A stretch of 64,000 nt of DNA. Origin: VAZQ01 sp035693615 (lineage in GTDB: Bacteria; Pseudomonadota; Alphaproteobacteria; Rhizobiales; Xanthobacteraceae). The notes below the pieces were generated by a model. That model was not told the origin of the DNA. It did no database searches and saw only the letters and a list, made by a program, of their open reading frames with translations. Shown here in pieces: positions 36,635 through 45,873 of this stretch. The DNA lies in NCBI GenBank assembly GCA_035693615.1, contig DASSGH010000009.1:16073-80072 (forward strand). The letters run 5' to 3'. The stretch's first letter is position 1; each line of letters begins with the position of its first letter. The translations under genes were made by a program, and so were the position numbers.

Positions 36635-37094
36635 TGCGCTTTTCCCGTTTGGACGAGGCAGATCCCTACCGTCCTCAATAGCGTGTCGCCCGGATGGAGC
36701 GAAGCGACATCCGCGTTCGGGCGCGGCTCAGGTGCGCTTTGTGCGGCGCAACGCGAGGCGTTCATTTCCGATTAAGCAAGCGCTGATTACGATCGCATCC
36801 AGATGCGCATTTCCGGCCGCCACGCCAACGCGTGGTCCTTAGCGGGATAGCCAAAGGCCGGACTCATTCCTTGATGACCCGCAATCTGGCGCTGTCCGGA
36901 TGGAGCAAACGATCTCCGGGCTGCAGGGCGCATGACTGCGCTTACGCGTCGTTCGGGCTACTCGCGTGCGACCATCCAGGGCCGCGCGGCCGTGGCGCAA
37001 ATGCGCTAGTATCGATGCAAGCGGGGATGACACGCCGCACGGGGTTAGAAGTCCGCTGCGCTCAGCACGGTGCCAAATCCGGGAGGGATGCCGC
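36635..37094. repeat. Intergenic with REP-like palindromes
   Basis: 460 bases between divergent genes without a recognisable gene. Bases 36688-36722 form an imperfect palindrome around cggatg-gagcgaagcgac-atccg (36691-36713), the 'GGAGCGAAGCGA' repeat type scattered through rhizobial genomes. A diverged copy (gtccggatggagc...) lies at 36895-36920. Promoters of the CoA transferase and of the receptor gene must lie here too. Confidence 0.45.
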
Positions 37095-38054
37095 ATGAAG
37101 ACTTTGCTCCGCAGCTTGGTCGCCGGCGCGGTCTTGCTCAGCCTTGCCGCCCACGCCGACACCTATCCGAGCAAGCCGATCACCTTCATCGTTCCGTTCG
37201 GGCCTGGCAGCGGCACCGATACGATTACCCGGGTCGTCGCCCAGCACCTCGGCGCCGCGCTCAAGCAAAGCGTCGTCGTGGAAGACCGGCCGGGCGCGAA
37301 CGGGGCGCTTGCGGCGCTTTACGTCGCGCGCGTGGCGCCGGATGGCTACACCTTGTTCATGAGCACCAACAGTCCGCATTCGGCCGCCCCCTTTTTGATG
37401 AAGAACGTCGGTTACGATCCGCTGAAAGATTTCGCCGCGGTCACGCGCATGGGAAGCTTCACGCAGGTGCTTTGCCTCCACCCCGACATTCCGGCGACGT
37501 CGGTCAAGGAGCTGATCGCTTACGCCCGAGCCAACCCCGGCAAGCTGTCGTTTGCCAGCGGCAACACCTCCGGCGTGGTGGCCGGCGAGACGCTCAAGCA
37601 TTGGGCTGGACTCGACATGCTGCATGTCCCCTATAAGAGCGTGCCGCCCGCCCTCACCGACGTGCTGGCCGGCCGCGTGTCGATGATGTTCGCCGATCTC
37701 ACCACTGTTTTGCCGCATGTCAGGGCGGGCACGCTGCGCGGGCTCGCGGTCACGCGGATCAAGCGCTCCGCTCTCATCCCGGAGCTGCCCACGCTCGACG
37801 AGGCGGGAGTCAAAGGCTTCGACATGGATTCCTGGGCCGCGATTTTCGCCCCGGCAGGGACGCCTTCCGACATCATCGCGCTGCTCAACGCCGAGCTGCG
37901 CAAGATCATCGACAGCCCCGAGGTGAAGACCAATCTTGGCAATGCCGGTTTCGAGGCGTTTTCGAGCTCGCCCAAGGAGCTCGAGGACTTCGCCGCTGAC
38001 CAGCTCGGCAAGTGGGGCAAGATGATTAAGGATGCCGGCATCCAGCCGGAGTAG
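37095..38054 (+). CDS. Bug/TctC-family solute receptor
   Basis: 319 residues from ATG 37095, preceded by GGGAGGG; the open frame upstream is not family-like. Signal about 1-21. Mature YPSKPITFIVPFGPGSGTDTITRVV, VEDRPGANGALAA, APDGYTLFMST, DMLHVPYKSVPPALTDVLAGRV: a standard Bug receptor. 39 bases before a crotonase gene, so probably co-transcribed; together with the divergent CoA transferase this suggests uptake and CoA-dependent breakdown of a carboxylic acid. Confidence 0.92.
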   Translation: MKTLLRSLVAGAVLLSLAAHADTYPSKPITFIVPFGPGSGTDTITRVVAQHLGAALKQSVVVEDRPGANGALAALYVARVAPDGYTLFMSTNSPHSAAPFLMKNVGYDPLKDFAAVTRMGSFTQVLCLHPDIPATSVKELIAYARANPGKLSFASGNTSGVVAGETLKHWAGLDMLHVPYKSVPPALTDVLAGRVSMMFADLTTVLPHVRAGTLRGLAVTRIKRSALIPELPTLDEAGVKGFDMDSWAAIFAPAGTPSDIIALLNAELRKIIDSPEVKTNLGNAGFEAFSSSPKELEDFAADQLGKWGKMIKDAGIQPE

Positions 38055-38093
38055 GTACCATTCGTCGCCAGCTTTAGCGCGCAGGAGGCCACA

Positions 38094-38861
38094 GTGACCG
38101 CGCATGAAGATCTGCGCTACGAGGTAACCGACCAGATCGCCGAGATCAGCCTAGCGCGCGCACCGGTGAACGCGTTGAGCCTATCCTTGCTCGAGCAGCT
38201 GATAGCGTCGCTGCGGCGCGCCGCGGCCGACGAGGACGTTCGCGCCGTCGTGCTCACGAGCGCGCTGCCGCGCCGGTTCAGTGCGGGCTTAGACTTATCT
38301 CTTTTGTCCGGCAGGCCCGCAAGCGAGGTGCGCTCGTTGCTGAACACGCTCTACGTCGAACTCGCCGAGGCGCAGCATGATCTCGGCAAGCCGTCGATTG
38401 CCGCCGTCGGCGGCGCGGCGCGCGGTGGCGGCATGACGCTCGCCATTTCCTGCGACGTGCTTGTCGCCGGGGAAAGCGCGAGCTTCGGCTATCCGGAAAT
38501 CGATCTCGGTCTTGTTCCAGCCATCCATTTCGTGCATCTGCCGCGCATCGTCGGCCGCCATCGCGCTTTCGAGCTTCTGTTCAGCGGCCGCAGCTTCGGC
38601 GCCGAGGAAGCGGCTTCCCTTGGGCTCGTCAGCCGCATCGTGCCGGATGAGAGGCTTCGCCCGGAAGCGCGCGCGATGGGGCGCGCGTTCGCGCAGAAGC
38701 CGCGCACGGCGATGCGGCTCGCGCGTGCCGCGTTCCTGCGCGCCAATGATGATCGGCGCGGGATTGCCGAAGCAGTCGCGAATTTCTGCGAAGTTGCCGC
38801 GACCCCCGAGGCGCAGGAGGGCGTGCGGGCGTTCATCGAAAAACGCGCGCCGAATTGGTAA
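38094..38861 (+). CDS. Enoyl-CoA hydratase/isomerase (crotonase) family
   Basis: 255 residues from GTG 38094, supported by AGGAGG 7 bases upstream. FSAGLDLSLL (CoA/oxyanion region) and GGAARGGGMTLAISCD fit the fold, as do GYPEIDLGLVP and SLGLVSRIVP. The first catalytic Glu of hydratases (GGG.E) is absent: the stretch reads GGGMTLA; only the second acidic site (PEIDLG) is present. It may therefore be an isomerase or another crotonase activity rather than a hydratase. Confidence 0.85.
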   Translation: MTAHEDLRYEVTDQIAEISLARAPVNALSLSLLEQLIASLRRAAADEDVRAVVLTSALPRRFSAGLDLSLLSGRPASEVRSLLNTLYVELAEAQHDLGKPSIAAVGGAARGGGMTLAISCDVLVAGESASFGYPEIDLGLVPAIHFVHLPRIVGRHRAFELLFSGRSFGAEEAASLGLVSRIVPDERLRPEARAMGRAFAQKPRTAMRLARAAFLRANDDRRGIAEAVANFCEVAATPEAQEGVRAFIEKRAPNW

Positions 38862-39054
38862 CCCGCATTACGCGCAGCTAGCCGCCGGCCGATACTATCG
38901 GTAGCGGCAAGCACACCGCCGGGAAAGCGCGGCGAGGTTTCGCTTGATGTGAAGCCTCATAAAGTGGCCGCGGCAGAGAATCTACAGGAAATCTACAGGA
39001 AAAAACGAGCCGGGCTGCAAGCCTTTTTATCTCGCTTGCTGCTAGCCACGGCCC

Positions 39055-40254
39055 ATGACCCTTCCCAGACTCATGCTGATCGCCGCTGCGGCGTTGGCGG
39101 CGTGCTCACAAATCTGCGCAGCCGACGACACCTTGACCATCGGCTTTACGGTGTCACGTACGGGCAAGCTTAATAACGAGTCGACCGCGCAGATACGCGG
39201 CTTCGAGTTATGGCGCGACGAAGTAAACGCCAAAGGCGGTATCTCGGCCGGCGACAAGAAGTACAAGGTCAGTTTCGTCAGCTACGACGATGAATCGGCG
39301 CATCCGCGCGTACAACAGCTCTACACCCGCATCATCAGCCAGGACAAAGCGCAGTTTCTCTTCAGCCCGTACTCCTCGGGCCTGGTGGCGACCGCGGCCA
39401 TCGTTTCCGAGCAGCACGGAAGAATCATGCTGACCACCGGCGCTGCGGAGGAAAAGACTTACAAGCTGGGCAACAAGAATCTGTTCCAGGTGTATTCGTC
39501 GGCCGACCTGTACCTGGCCGGCGCAATTCAGGTCGTGAAGGGACTCTATCCCAAGGCCGAAACCGCCCTCGTTTACAAGGACGATCCCTTGTCCAAGGCG
39601 GTGCTCCAGTCCGCCCGCAAACAAGTGAGCGAGGCAGGATTGCGAACGGCTTTGGATGAGGCGTACAGCCCGGAGACGACCGACTTCGGTCCCATCATCA
39701 ACAAGACCATCTCGGCAAAGGCGGATGTTCTCCTGGGCGGCGGCCATTATTCCGACGGCGCAACATTGGCGCGCCAACTCTATGACCACAAAGCGAGACT
39801 TAAATGGCTGACCCTGCTCGTGGCTCCCGATAGCCCGAACTTCGCCACGCTGGGCGACGCTGCAGTCGGGGTTTCGGTCCCCTCGCAATGGGAGCCGCAG
39901 GTCTCGTTCAAGCCCGACTTCGGGCCGACCGCCGCGGAGTTCACGCAGCGTTTCCAGGCCGAATTCGCAGTCGAGCCCGGCTACCACGCGGCCGCGGGCT
40001 ATGCGGCGGGTCTCCTGCTCCAGCATGCCGTCGAGCAGGCCGGCACGCTCGACCAGGCCAAGGTCGCCGACGTCCTCAACAAGATGGATGTCACTACGAT
40101 GTTCGGCCGCACCAAATTCTCGACCAATCCGAGGGAACATGGGCTGCAGATCGGTCACGAGATGGTGCTTGCGCAATGGCAGAAGAAGGACGGCAGACTG
40201 GTGAAGGAAGTGATCTGGCCCAAAGCCGCCAAAACCGCGGACACTCTCTATTGA
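39055..40254 (+). CDS. Branched-chain amino-acid-type ABC solute-binding protein
   Basis: 399 residues. N-terminus reads as a signal with a possible lipobox (ALAAC, Cys17). Mature part: LTIGFTVSRTGKLNNESTAQIRGFELWRDEVNAKGGI, typical Peripla_BP_6. It is followed at 40307 by the start of a livH gene that is frameshifted and cut short, so this receptor has lost its own permease in this copy. No RBS is obvious before ATG. Confidence 0.88.
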   Translation: MTLPRLMLIAAAALAACSQICAADDTLTIGFTVSRTGKLNNESTAQIRGFELWRDEVNAKGGISAGDKKYKVSFVSYDDESAHPRVQQLYTRIISQDKAQFLFSPYSSGLVATAAIVSEQHGRIMLTTGAAEEKTYKLGNKNLFQVYSSADLYLAGAIQVVKGLYPKAETALVYKDDPLSKAVLQSARKQVSEAGLRTALDEAYSPETTDFGPIINKTISAKADVLLGGGHYSDGATLARQLYDHKARLKWLTLLVAPDSPNFATLGDAAVGVSVPSQWEPQVSFKPDFGPTAAEFTQRFQAEFAVEPGYHAAAGYAAGLLLQHAVEQAGTLDQAKVADVLNKMDVTTMFGRTKFSTNPREHGLQIGHEMVLAQWQKKDGRLVKEVIWPKAAKTADTLY

Positions 40255-40306
40255 AATAGGCCACTCCCCCACCTTCCCTTCATCGCGCGCGGCGCGACCA
40301 TCCGAA

Positions 40307-40619
40307 ATGATCGGCGTCATTGCATCGCTTATCGATGGTATGCTCGTGGGCGCGGTCTACGGTCTCGCGGCCATGGGGCTGACGCTGATCTGGGGCGTCA
40401 TGAACGTGATCAACCTCACGCACGGCGCCAATCGTGCTCGGCATGTTCGCTTTGTATTTCTTGACGTCGGCGCTCGGCCTGCCGCCTTACGGCGCGGTGC
40501 CCGTCACCATGGCCGTCGGTTTCGTGGTCGGCGTGATGGTCTATTGGATCGCCGTCCACCGCGTGATCGGGCGGACGCATCTCATGAGCCTGCTCTCGGC
40601 CTTCGCCAAGTCCGCCGCC
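40307..40619 (+). pseudogene. livH remnant, frameshifted and truncated
   Basis: From ATG 40307 the frame reads the typical LivH start (GAVYGLAAMGLTLIWGVMNVINLTHG). At about 40428 the phase changes: the continuation IVLGMFALYFLTSALGLPP is in the +1 frame, and it then runs through HRVIGRTHLMSLLSAFA before similarity ends near 40615. Only about the first third of a 290-residue permease is left. It abuts the 3' end of the oppositely oriented cytochrome P460 gene, which marks the breakpoint. Confidence 0.8.
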
Positions 40620-40631
40620 CCACTCCGCGCC

Positions 40632-41120
40632 TCAGGGAATGTACGTGGAATAGACGTAGTCCCGGTCTTTCTTCGGTTGATGACATGCGAAGCATTGCTT
40701 GGCGGCATCCGTCACCAGCGGCTTTTTCGGATCTCCGCCGTCCCAGAGCTGAAACCCCCAGCCCCCGGTCGACGCGTATTTCTTCGCGTCCTTGACCATG
40801 ATGGCCAGAGCCTTGCGCGCGCCTTCTACGTACGAACCGTCGGACACCATGAATTCATGCAAGTCGGTCACGAAGGTGCTCTTATCGGGATAAGGCCCGC
40901 CCTTCTTGAGCGCTGCGAGCCCGGTCGAGTTGACGTAGACGTTGTGCATTCCGCCGAGGTCGGTGAACAGCGGGCTTCCCTTGTCGACGATCATCGTATT
41001 GACGTGGAACCATTGCCGGTACCCGCTCGGCGGCTTGATATCGTCGGCGGGTTCGGCAGAGAATGCGCTGACGGCAAGGAGGGCGAGGGTCGTCGAAAGC
41101 AAGCGTAGTCTCTGCCACAT
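40632..41120 (-). CDS. Cytochrome P460-family protein
   Basis: 162 residues from ATG 41120; a much longer open frame upstream has no coding character. Signal peptide about 1-21. Mature domain: GYRQWFHVNTMIVDKGSPLFTDLGGMHNVYVN, then the single haem-binding CFACHQ near the C-terminus with DRDYVYS after it, as in cytochrome P460 and c'-beta. Periplasmic haem protein; relatives oxidise hydroxylamine or bind NO. Its 3' end abuts the livH remnant. Confidence 0.88.
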   Translation of the reverse strand: MWQRLRLLSTTLALLAVSAFSAEPADDIKPPSGYRQWFHVNTMIVDKGSPLFTDLGGMHNVYVNSTGLAALKKGGPYPDKSTFVTDLHEFMVSDGSYVEGARKALAIMVKDAKKYASTGGWGFQLWDGGDPKKPLVTDAAKQCFACHQPKKDRDYVYSTYIP

Positions 41121-41282
41121 GCCGTGTCCTCCGATGATGATTCGCCGGCACCGCAAGGCGGGCGAGCGCAGTCTAGGGCCCGGCACGTCGCAAGCAAATG
41201 CGTGTCGACTGCGCCGGCGTGTCGCTTGCGCCGGGCTCGCGGTCGAGGAGGAGACATTCGAATCCCGGGAAAGGAGGACGCC

Positions 41283-41669
41283 ATGTCCGCAACCGTGAAG
41301 CAGATGCTGGAAGCCGCCAATGCTGCGGTGCCGCGCATCACGTCGGCGCAAGCGCGCGAGATGATCACCAAGGGCAATACGCTGGTGGTCGACGTGCGCG
41401 ATCCGCCGGAAGTGCAACAGAGCGGCAAAGTTGCCGGCGCGGTGGCGGTCTCGCGCGGCATGCTGGAGTTTCGCGCCGATCCAGAATCGCCGTACCACGA
41501 CAAGAATTTCGCGAAGAATAAGAGCGTCATCGTCTATTGCGCCTCCGGCGGGCGCTCGGCCCTCGCCGGCAAGGTGCTCAAGGACATGGGCTACGAGCAG
41601 GTCTACAACCTCGGCGCCTTCAAGGATTGGGCTGAGGCCGGCGGCGCCGTCGACAAGCCCAGCGGATAA
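41283..41669 (+). CDS. Single-domain rhodanese
   Basis: 128 residues from ATG 41283, preceded by AAAGGAGG. Rhodanese fold: VVDVRDPPEVQQSGKVAGAVAVSRGMLEFR and the active-site loop VYCASGGRSA with the catalytic Cys. No signal peptide; cytosolic sulfur transfer or phosphatase-like role. Upstream frame extension is not family-like. A DUF1499 gene follows 24 bases on. Confidence 0.9.
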   Translation: MSATVKQMLEAANAAVPRITSAQAREMITKGNTLVVDVRDPPEVQQSGKVAGAVAVSRGMLEFRADPESPYHDKNFAKNKSVIVYCASGGRSALAGKVLKDMGYEQVYNLGAFKDWAEAGGAVDKPSG

Positions 41670-41693
41670 GCGGAATCCGCTGCCGGGGTCCGC

Positions 41694-42440
41694 ATGCATT
41701 TGCCAAAAATCGGTCCCGTCGCTCCACTGGTTTTGGCGGCCGTCGCACTAGGCCTCCTCGCCTTGGGGCCGCTTGGCTTGCGCCTTGGCTGGTGGGCCTA
41801 TGGTTTCGGCCTCTACCGGCTCATGCCTGCTTCGGGGCTGCTCGCGGCCATCGCCTTCGTCCTCGCCATCCTCGCGCTCGCGCGCCAGTGGTCGCGGCTG
41901 CGTCTCGCCAGCCGCGCCATGCTGTTCGTTGCGCTCGCGCTAGCCGGATCTCTCGTCTACGTGCCGGTGTTCTACTGGCAGACGCGCAAGAGCGTTCCAC
42001 CCATTCACGACATCACCACCGACCTCGATAATCCGCCGGCGTTCAGCGCCGTGTTGCCGGCGCGCGCGGCCGAGCGCGCCGGCAGCCTCGACCGTCGCAC
42101 GCCGCAGCTCGGAGAGCTGCAGAAGGCTGCCTACCCCGACCTCGCGCCGCTCACGACCACGCTGCCCCCGACGCGGGCGTTCGCGGAGGCGCTCGAGGTG
42201 GCAAAATCGATGCCGGGCTGGACCATCGTCGCCGCCGATGCCAATGCCGGCCGCATCGAGGCGAGCGAGCAAACCCGCTGGTTCCGCTTCACCGACGATG
42301 TCGTCATCAGGGTCGTCGGCGACGGAGCGGGAAGCCGCATCGACATGCGCTCCACCAGTCGACAGGGCCGCAGCGACTACGGCGTGAACGCGGCGCGCAT
42401 CCGCGCCTACATGGGCGCGTTGCGCAAGCGCATCGGTTGA
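41694..42440 (+). CDS. DUF1499 membrane protein
   Basis: 248 residues. Three N-terminal hydrophobic segments (about 9-29, 44-63 and 75-97), then a periplasmic DUF1499 domain: PPAFSAVLPARAAERAG, GWTIVAADANAGRIEASEQTRWFRFTDDVVIRV, RIDMRSTSRQGRSDYGVNAARIRAYM, which are the core family motifs. Function of DUF1499 is unknown. Close behind the rhodanese gene. Confidence 0.88.
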   Translation: MHLPKIGPVAPLVLAAVALGLLALGPLGLRLGWWAYGFGLYRLMPASGLLAAIAFVLAILALARQWSRLRLASRAMLFVALALAGSLVYVPVFYWQTRKSVPPIHDITTDLDNPPAFSAVLPARAAERAGSLDRRTPQLGELQKAAYPDLAPLTTTLPPTRAFAEALEVAKSMPGWTIVAADANAGRIEASEQTRWFRFTDDVVIRVVGDGAGSRIDMRSTSRQGRSDYGVNAARIRAYMGALRKRIG

Positions 42441-42504
42441 CGCGCGCCGCCCACGAGTTGGACCGCTCCCCTCGCGATCAGGACATGAGCATAAGGCCGA
42501 AGCC

Positions 42505-42680
42505 ATGATGATACGTTTTGCGATGGCGCCGGCGGTGACGCTCTTGGGCTGCGGCGCTGCGCAGGCCACTGGACGGCGATGAGGTTGTTGACCGCGTCGT
42601 TCCCGGCGTCGAGTTCTTGCTCAAAAGCAGGTCGGATGGCATGTGTGGCCATGACGCCATCACTCACAAGCAGCAAGTCG
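42505..42680 (+). pseudogene. Possible frameshifted small exported protein
   Basis: ATG 42505 opens a signal-peptide-like stretch (MMIRFAMAPAVTLLGCGAAQA) that stops at 42580-42582. One base out of phase the sequence continues sensibly as LDGDEVVDRVVPGVEFLLK and onward. Together they resemble a small secreted protein broken by a one-base indel. No family recognised, so this rests on the join of a good signal sequence to a plausible acidic domain. Confidence 0.35.
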
Positions 42681-42714
42681 ATCTTGAGTTGCAGGGCAGG
42701 GACGGGAGGGATTC

Positions 42715-43410
42715 ATGCCGCGCGACCACGATGGAGATCACCTCGCACGTCCCGGCATTCTCGCGATTTTTAATAATGTGACGCCGGGTCGCGAGGGCGA
42801 GTTCGAGGAGTGGTTTCAGCACGAACACTTGCAGGAGCGGCTCGACGTGCCCGGCTTCCTAGTCGGCCGGCGCTACGAGGCGGTCCGCGGCGAGCCAAGT
42901 TACTTCAACTTTTACGTCACTCGCTCGGCGCAGGTTCTCGCCTCCGCCGAGTATCACACGCGGCTGAACGATCCGACCCCCATGACGCGCATGGTGATGT
43001 CGGAAATCTTCAAGGACATGATCCGCACCGTGTGCCGGCAAAGCTTTCGTGTCGGCACGATGCGTGGCGCGTTCGCCGCGGCGGCGCGCTTTGCCGCGCC
43101 GCCGGACGAATCCGCGCTGAAGGCGGCGCTGCAGCGCTTGGCGCCGGACAGAGGAATCGCATGCGGCGAAATCTGGTCGGCCTCGCCGGAGGGCAAGCTT
43201 AGCTCATCTGAGGAAGAGCGCTTGCGTGGCGGCGACCGCACCCTCGCAGCCTGCCTCGTGGTCGAGACGCTGCGAATGCAGGATGCCGAGCGCGTGGCGG
43301 CGGCACTGTCCGGCCAATTTCCCGCGGCGGCGATCGGGCTTTATCGTTTGCTTTGCGAAATCCGCCGTGGGACGGGCGTAGCTAATCCACGCGAGGAACG
43401 GACGCCATGA
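42715..43410 (+). CDS. Dimeric alpha-beta-barrel (EthD-like) protein, unknown
   Basis: 231 residues, preceded by GGGAGGG. First half: PGILAIFNNVTPGREGEFEEWFQHEHLQERLDVPGFLVGRRYE, a ferredoxin-like barrel of the EthD/antibiotic-monooxygenase kind (W..H..ER..VPGF). The second half looks like a weaker repeat of the same fold. Its stop overlaps the FAD-oxidoreductase start by four bases, so the two are translationally coupled and probably act on the same compound. Confidence 0.7.
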   Translation: MPRDHDGDHLARPGILAIFNNVTPGREGEFEEWFQHEHLQERLDVPGFLVGRRYEAVRGEPSYFNFYVTRSAQVLASAEYHTRLNDPTPMTRMVMSEIFKDMIRTVCRQSFRVGTMRGAFAAAARFAAPPDESALKAALQRLAPDRGIACGEIWSASPEGKLSSSEEERLRGGDRTLAACLVVETLRMQDAERVAAALSGQFPAAAIGLYRLLCEIRRGTGVANPREERTP

Positions 43411-45107
43411 GCGATGAGCGGCAAGTCGATCTTCTCGTAATCGGCGGCGGCGCGGCCGGCATGACCGCGGCGCTCACCGCCGCCGTGCTCGGTCTCGACG
43501 TGCTGCTGGTCGAGAAGACCAATGTTGTCGGCGGTACGAGCGCGCGCTCCGCCGGCTCGGTGTGGGTTCCAAACTCGCGCCACAGCCCGCCGGGCCGCGA
43601 CAGTCCCGACAATGCGCTGCGCTATCTGCGCGCGGTTCTCGGCAACCGGTTCGACGAGACGCGCGTGCGCGCGTTCCTCGCGGCGGCTCCCGAGATGGTT
43701 GCTTTCCTGGAGGACAATACCGCGGTTGGTTTCCGCGCCTATGCGCATCACCCGGACTACCGGGCAACCCTCGAGGGCGCGACCTTGTCGGGACGCGTGC
43801 TCGAGCCCGTGCCGTTCGACGCGTCGGTTCTGGGCAAGGACTTCGCCAAGCTGCACCCGCCGCTGCCCGAGTTCATGCTGCTCGGCGGCATGATGGTCGA
43901 CCGTACGGACATCGGTCATCTCCTCAACGCCACGCGATCGTTCGCTTCGCTGCGCCACAGTCTCGGGCTGCTCGCGCGCTACGGCGCCGACCGCATTCGT
44001 TTTCCGCGCGGCGCAAGACTGGTGATGGGCAATGCGCTGGTCGCTCGCCTCTACTACTCGCTGCTGCAGCGCCGGGTACCGATCCTGTTCGCGACGCAGA
44101 CCTTGTCGCTCACGCAAGCCGGGGGGCGGACGACCGGCGCGCTGCTGCAGTCAAACGGCACGCGCATCGCCGTGCGCAGCCGCGGCGGCGTGATCCTGGC
44201 GACCGGTGGCTTCTCCCAGAACGCCGCCATGCGTCGGCGCCTTCTCCCGCCGGCGCTGTGTCCGCACTCGCCGGTTGCCGAAGGCGCGCAGGGGGACGGC
44301 ATCGCGGTCGGGCAAGCTGCCGGCGCACGCCTGAGCTCCAGCGACGACGGCAACGGCTTCTGGTCACCGGTGTCGGTGCGTCGTCGCCGCGACGGCTCGC
44401 TCGCAGTCTTTCCTCACCTCGTCCTCGATCGCGGCAAGCCCGGCGCCATCGCCGTCGACCCGCGCGGACGCCGCTTCGTCTCCGAAGCGATCGACTATCA
44501 CCGCTTCGCCGCCGCCATGCTGACGGCGCTGGCGGGCTCGCCCGACCGACCCTGCTTTCTCATCTGCGACGACGCGTTCATGGGCAAATACGGCCTTGGC
44601 ATGGTGCGGCCCGGCCGCATCAACCTGCGCCAGGCCCTGCAGGATGGTTACGTGACGCAGGCGCCTACGCTTGAAGCGCTGGCGCAGGCGATCGGCATTC
44701 CGGGCCAGGCGCTGGTGGAGACGGTTGCGCGTCATGCCGGCTTTGCTCGCACCGGCATCGACGAGGACTTCGGCAAGGGCAGCGACGCCTATCAGCGGAA
44801 CCTGGGCGATCCGCGCCAGCGCCCCAATCCGTGCATCGGCGCAATCGAGAAGCCCCCGTTCTACGCGCTCGCCGTCCATGCCAGCGACATCGGCACGAGC
44901 TGGGGCCTACTGACCGACGAGTTCGCGCGGGTGTTGCGGGAGGACGACTCGCCGATCGCCGGCCTCTACGCCTGCGGCAACGACATGGCCTCGATCATGG
45001 CGGGCGCTTATCCCGGCCCCGGAATCACCATCGGACCGGGCATGACCTTCGCTTTCGTCGCCGCCCGCCACGCCGCCACCGACCTGAAGACATCCGGGGT
45101 GCCCTAG
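43407..45107 (+). CDS. FAD-dependent oxidoreductase (fumarate reductase/ketosteroid dehydrogenase type)
   Basis: 566 residues. N-terminal FAD-binding VDLLVIGGGAAGMTAALTAAVLGLDVLLVEKTNVVGGTSARSAG; later VILATGGFSQN and the C-terminal FAD segment GLYACGNDMASIMAGAYPGPGITIGPGMTFAFVAA. This matches the FAD_binding_2 family that includes 3-ketosteroid-delta1-dehydrogenases and flavocytochrome c-like enzymes. No signal, so cytosolic. Coupled to the EthD-like gene. Confidence 0.88.
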   Translation: MSDERQVDLLVIGGGAAGMTAALTAAVLGLDVLLVEKTNVVGGTSARSAGSVWVPNSRHSPPGRDSPDNALRYLRAVLGNRFDETRVRAFLAAAPEMVAFLEDNTAVGFRAYAHHPDYRATLEGATLSGRVLEPVPFDASVLGKDFAKLHPPLPEFMLLGGMMVDRTDIGHLLNATRSFASLRHSLGLLARYGADRIRFPRGARLVMGNALVARLYYSLLQRRVPILFATQTLSLTQAGGRTTGALLQSNGTRIAVRSRGGVILATGGFSQNAAMRRRLLPPALCPHSPVAEGAQGDGIAVGQAAGARLSSSDDGNGFWSPVSVRRRRDGSLAVFPHLVLDRGKPGAIAVDPRGRRFVSEAIDYHRFAAAMLTALAGSPDRPCFLICDDAFMGKYGLGMVRPGRINLRQALQDGYVTQAPTLEALAQAIGIPGQALVETVARHAGFARTGIDEDFGKGSDAYQRNLGDPRQRPNPCIGAIEKPPFYALAVHASDIGTSWGLLTDEFARVLREDDSPIAGLYACGNDMASIMAGAYPGPGITIGPGMTFAFVAARHAATDLKTSGVP

Positions 45108-45166
45108 CGGCGTGGACCACCTCACCGCGTACGCCGAAGCGCTGCACTAGTTCGGAGCGCTGCCGC

Positions 45167-45496
45167 TCATTGCAGCCTGAGCTTGCCGGTGGCGACCAGC
45201 TCCATGCATTCCTTGGTCTTGCCCTCGGCCTCCAGACCTTTGGCGCGGTTGACGATGTCCTTGAGCTCCGTGTTTGGAGCGGCTTCGGCGCGCTCCACCG
45301 ACTGCGGCGTCGGCTGATGATGCAGCTGCGCCCCGACTGATTGCTGCGCCGTCGGCGCAAGAGCAGGGCTGCTTGCGGATGCGCTGATCGCCGTCTCCAA
45401 GCTTACAATTTCCTCGCTGCAGGGGCTCGCGCGCGCCGACGTGATCGCAAGCGCGAGGGTGATCGGGACGACAAGCGCGTTGGCTGATGGACTCAT
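45167..45496 (-). CDS. Small exported protein, unknown
   Basis: 109 residues from ATG 45496 with GGAGG six bases upstream. Signal about 1-22 (ending TSARASP). Mature part is short and helical, rich in Ala/Gln, with CSEEIVSLETAI at the start and VNRAKGLEAEGKTKECMELV near the end. Two cysteines. Resembles small periplasmic proteins common in Bradyrhizobium, without an assigned function. Confidence 0.65.
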   Translation of the reverse strand: MSPSANALVVPITLALAITSARASPCSEEIVSLETAISASASSPALAPTAQQSVGAQLHHQPTPQSVERAEAAPNTELKDIVNRAKGLEAEGKTKECMELVATGKLRLQ

Positions 45497-45873
45497 GACG
45501 ATCCTCCGACATCGGATGCATGATGTGACAGCACGTAAAGCGCTCATCTTCCCTTGTCCACTCGCGCGATCGCCCTCGACGGGCGTTCGACGCAAGATAA
45601 GCGCAACATTGGCACATCCGCAGCAATATCGGCAGGGTGGGATGCCACACGCCGCGACAAACTCGCGTGGACGCCGGCTGCGCTTCGATGGTGCGGATAA
45701 TGCTATCGCCTTGCGCCGGCCGCTTCCACTCGGCTTTCGACGGAGCGGGGACGCAAGGCCGATCCGGCCATGTCCGAAGCCGGGATGAGCCGCATCGCAA
45801 TTCCCAAGCGGAAGGTCTCCTGCACCATCCAGCTGTGCTATACTTTCGGTCGGAGCGCGGGAGATATTGGGCA
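45497..45873. other. Intergenic, no gene recognised
   Basis: 377 bases between divergent genes. Several open frames occur by GC bias, none with recognisable protein character. The last 20 bases hold GGAG for the GTG start at 45874. Confidence 0.4.

Noticed and set aside
35489..36775. 428-codon open frame antisense to the CoA transferase
   Set aside because: Shadow of a clear CaiB-type gene.
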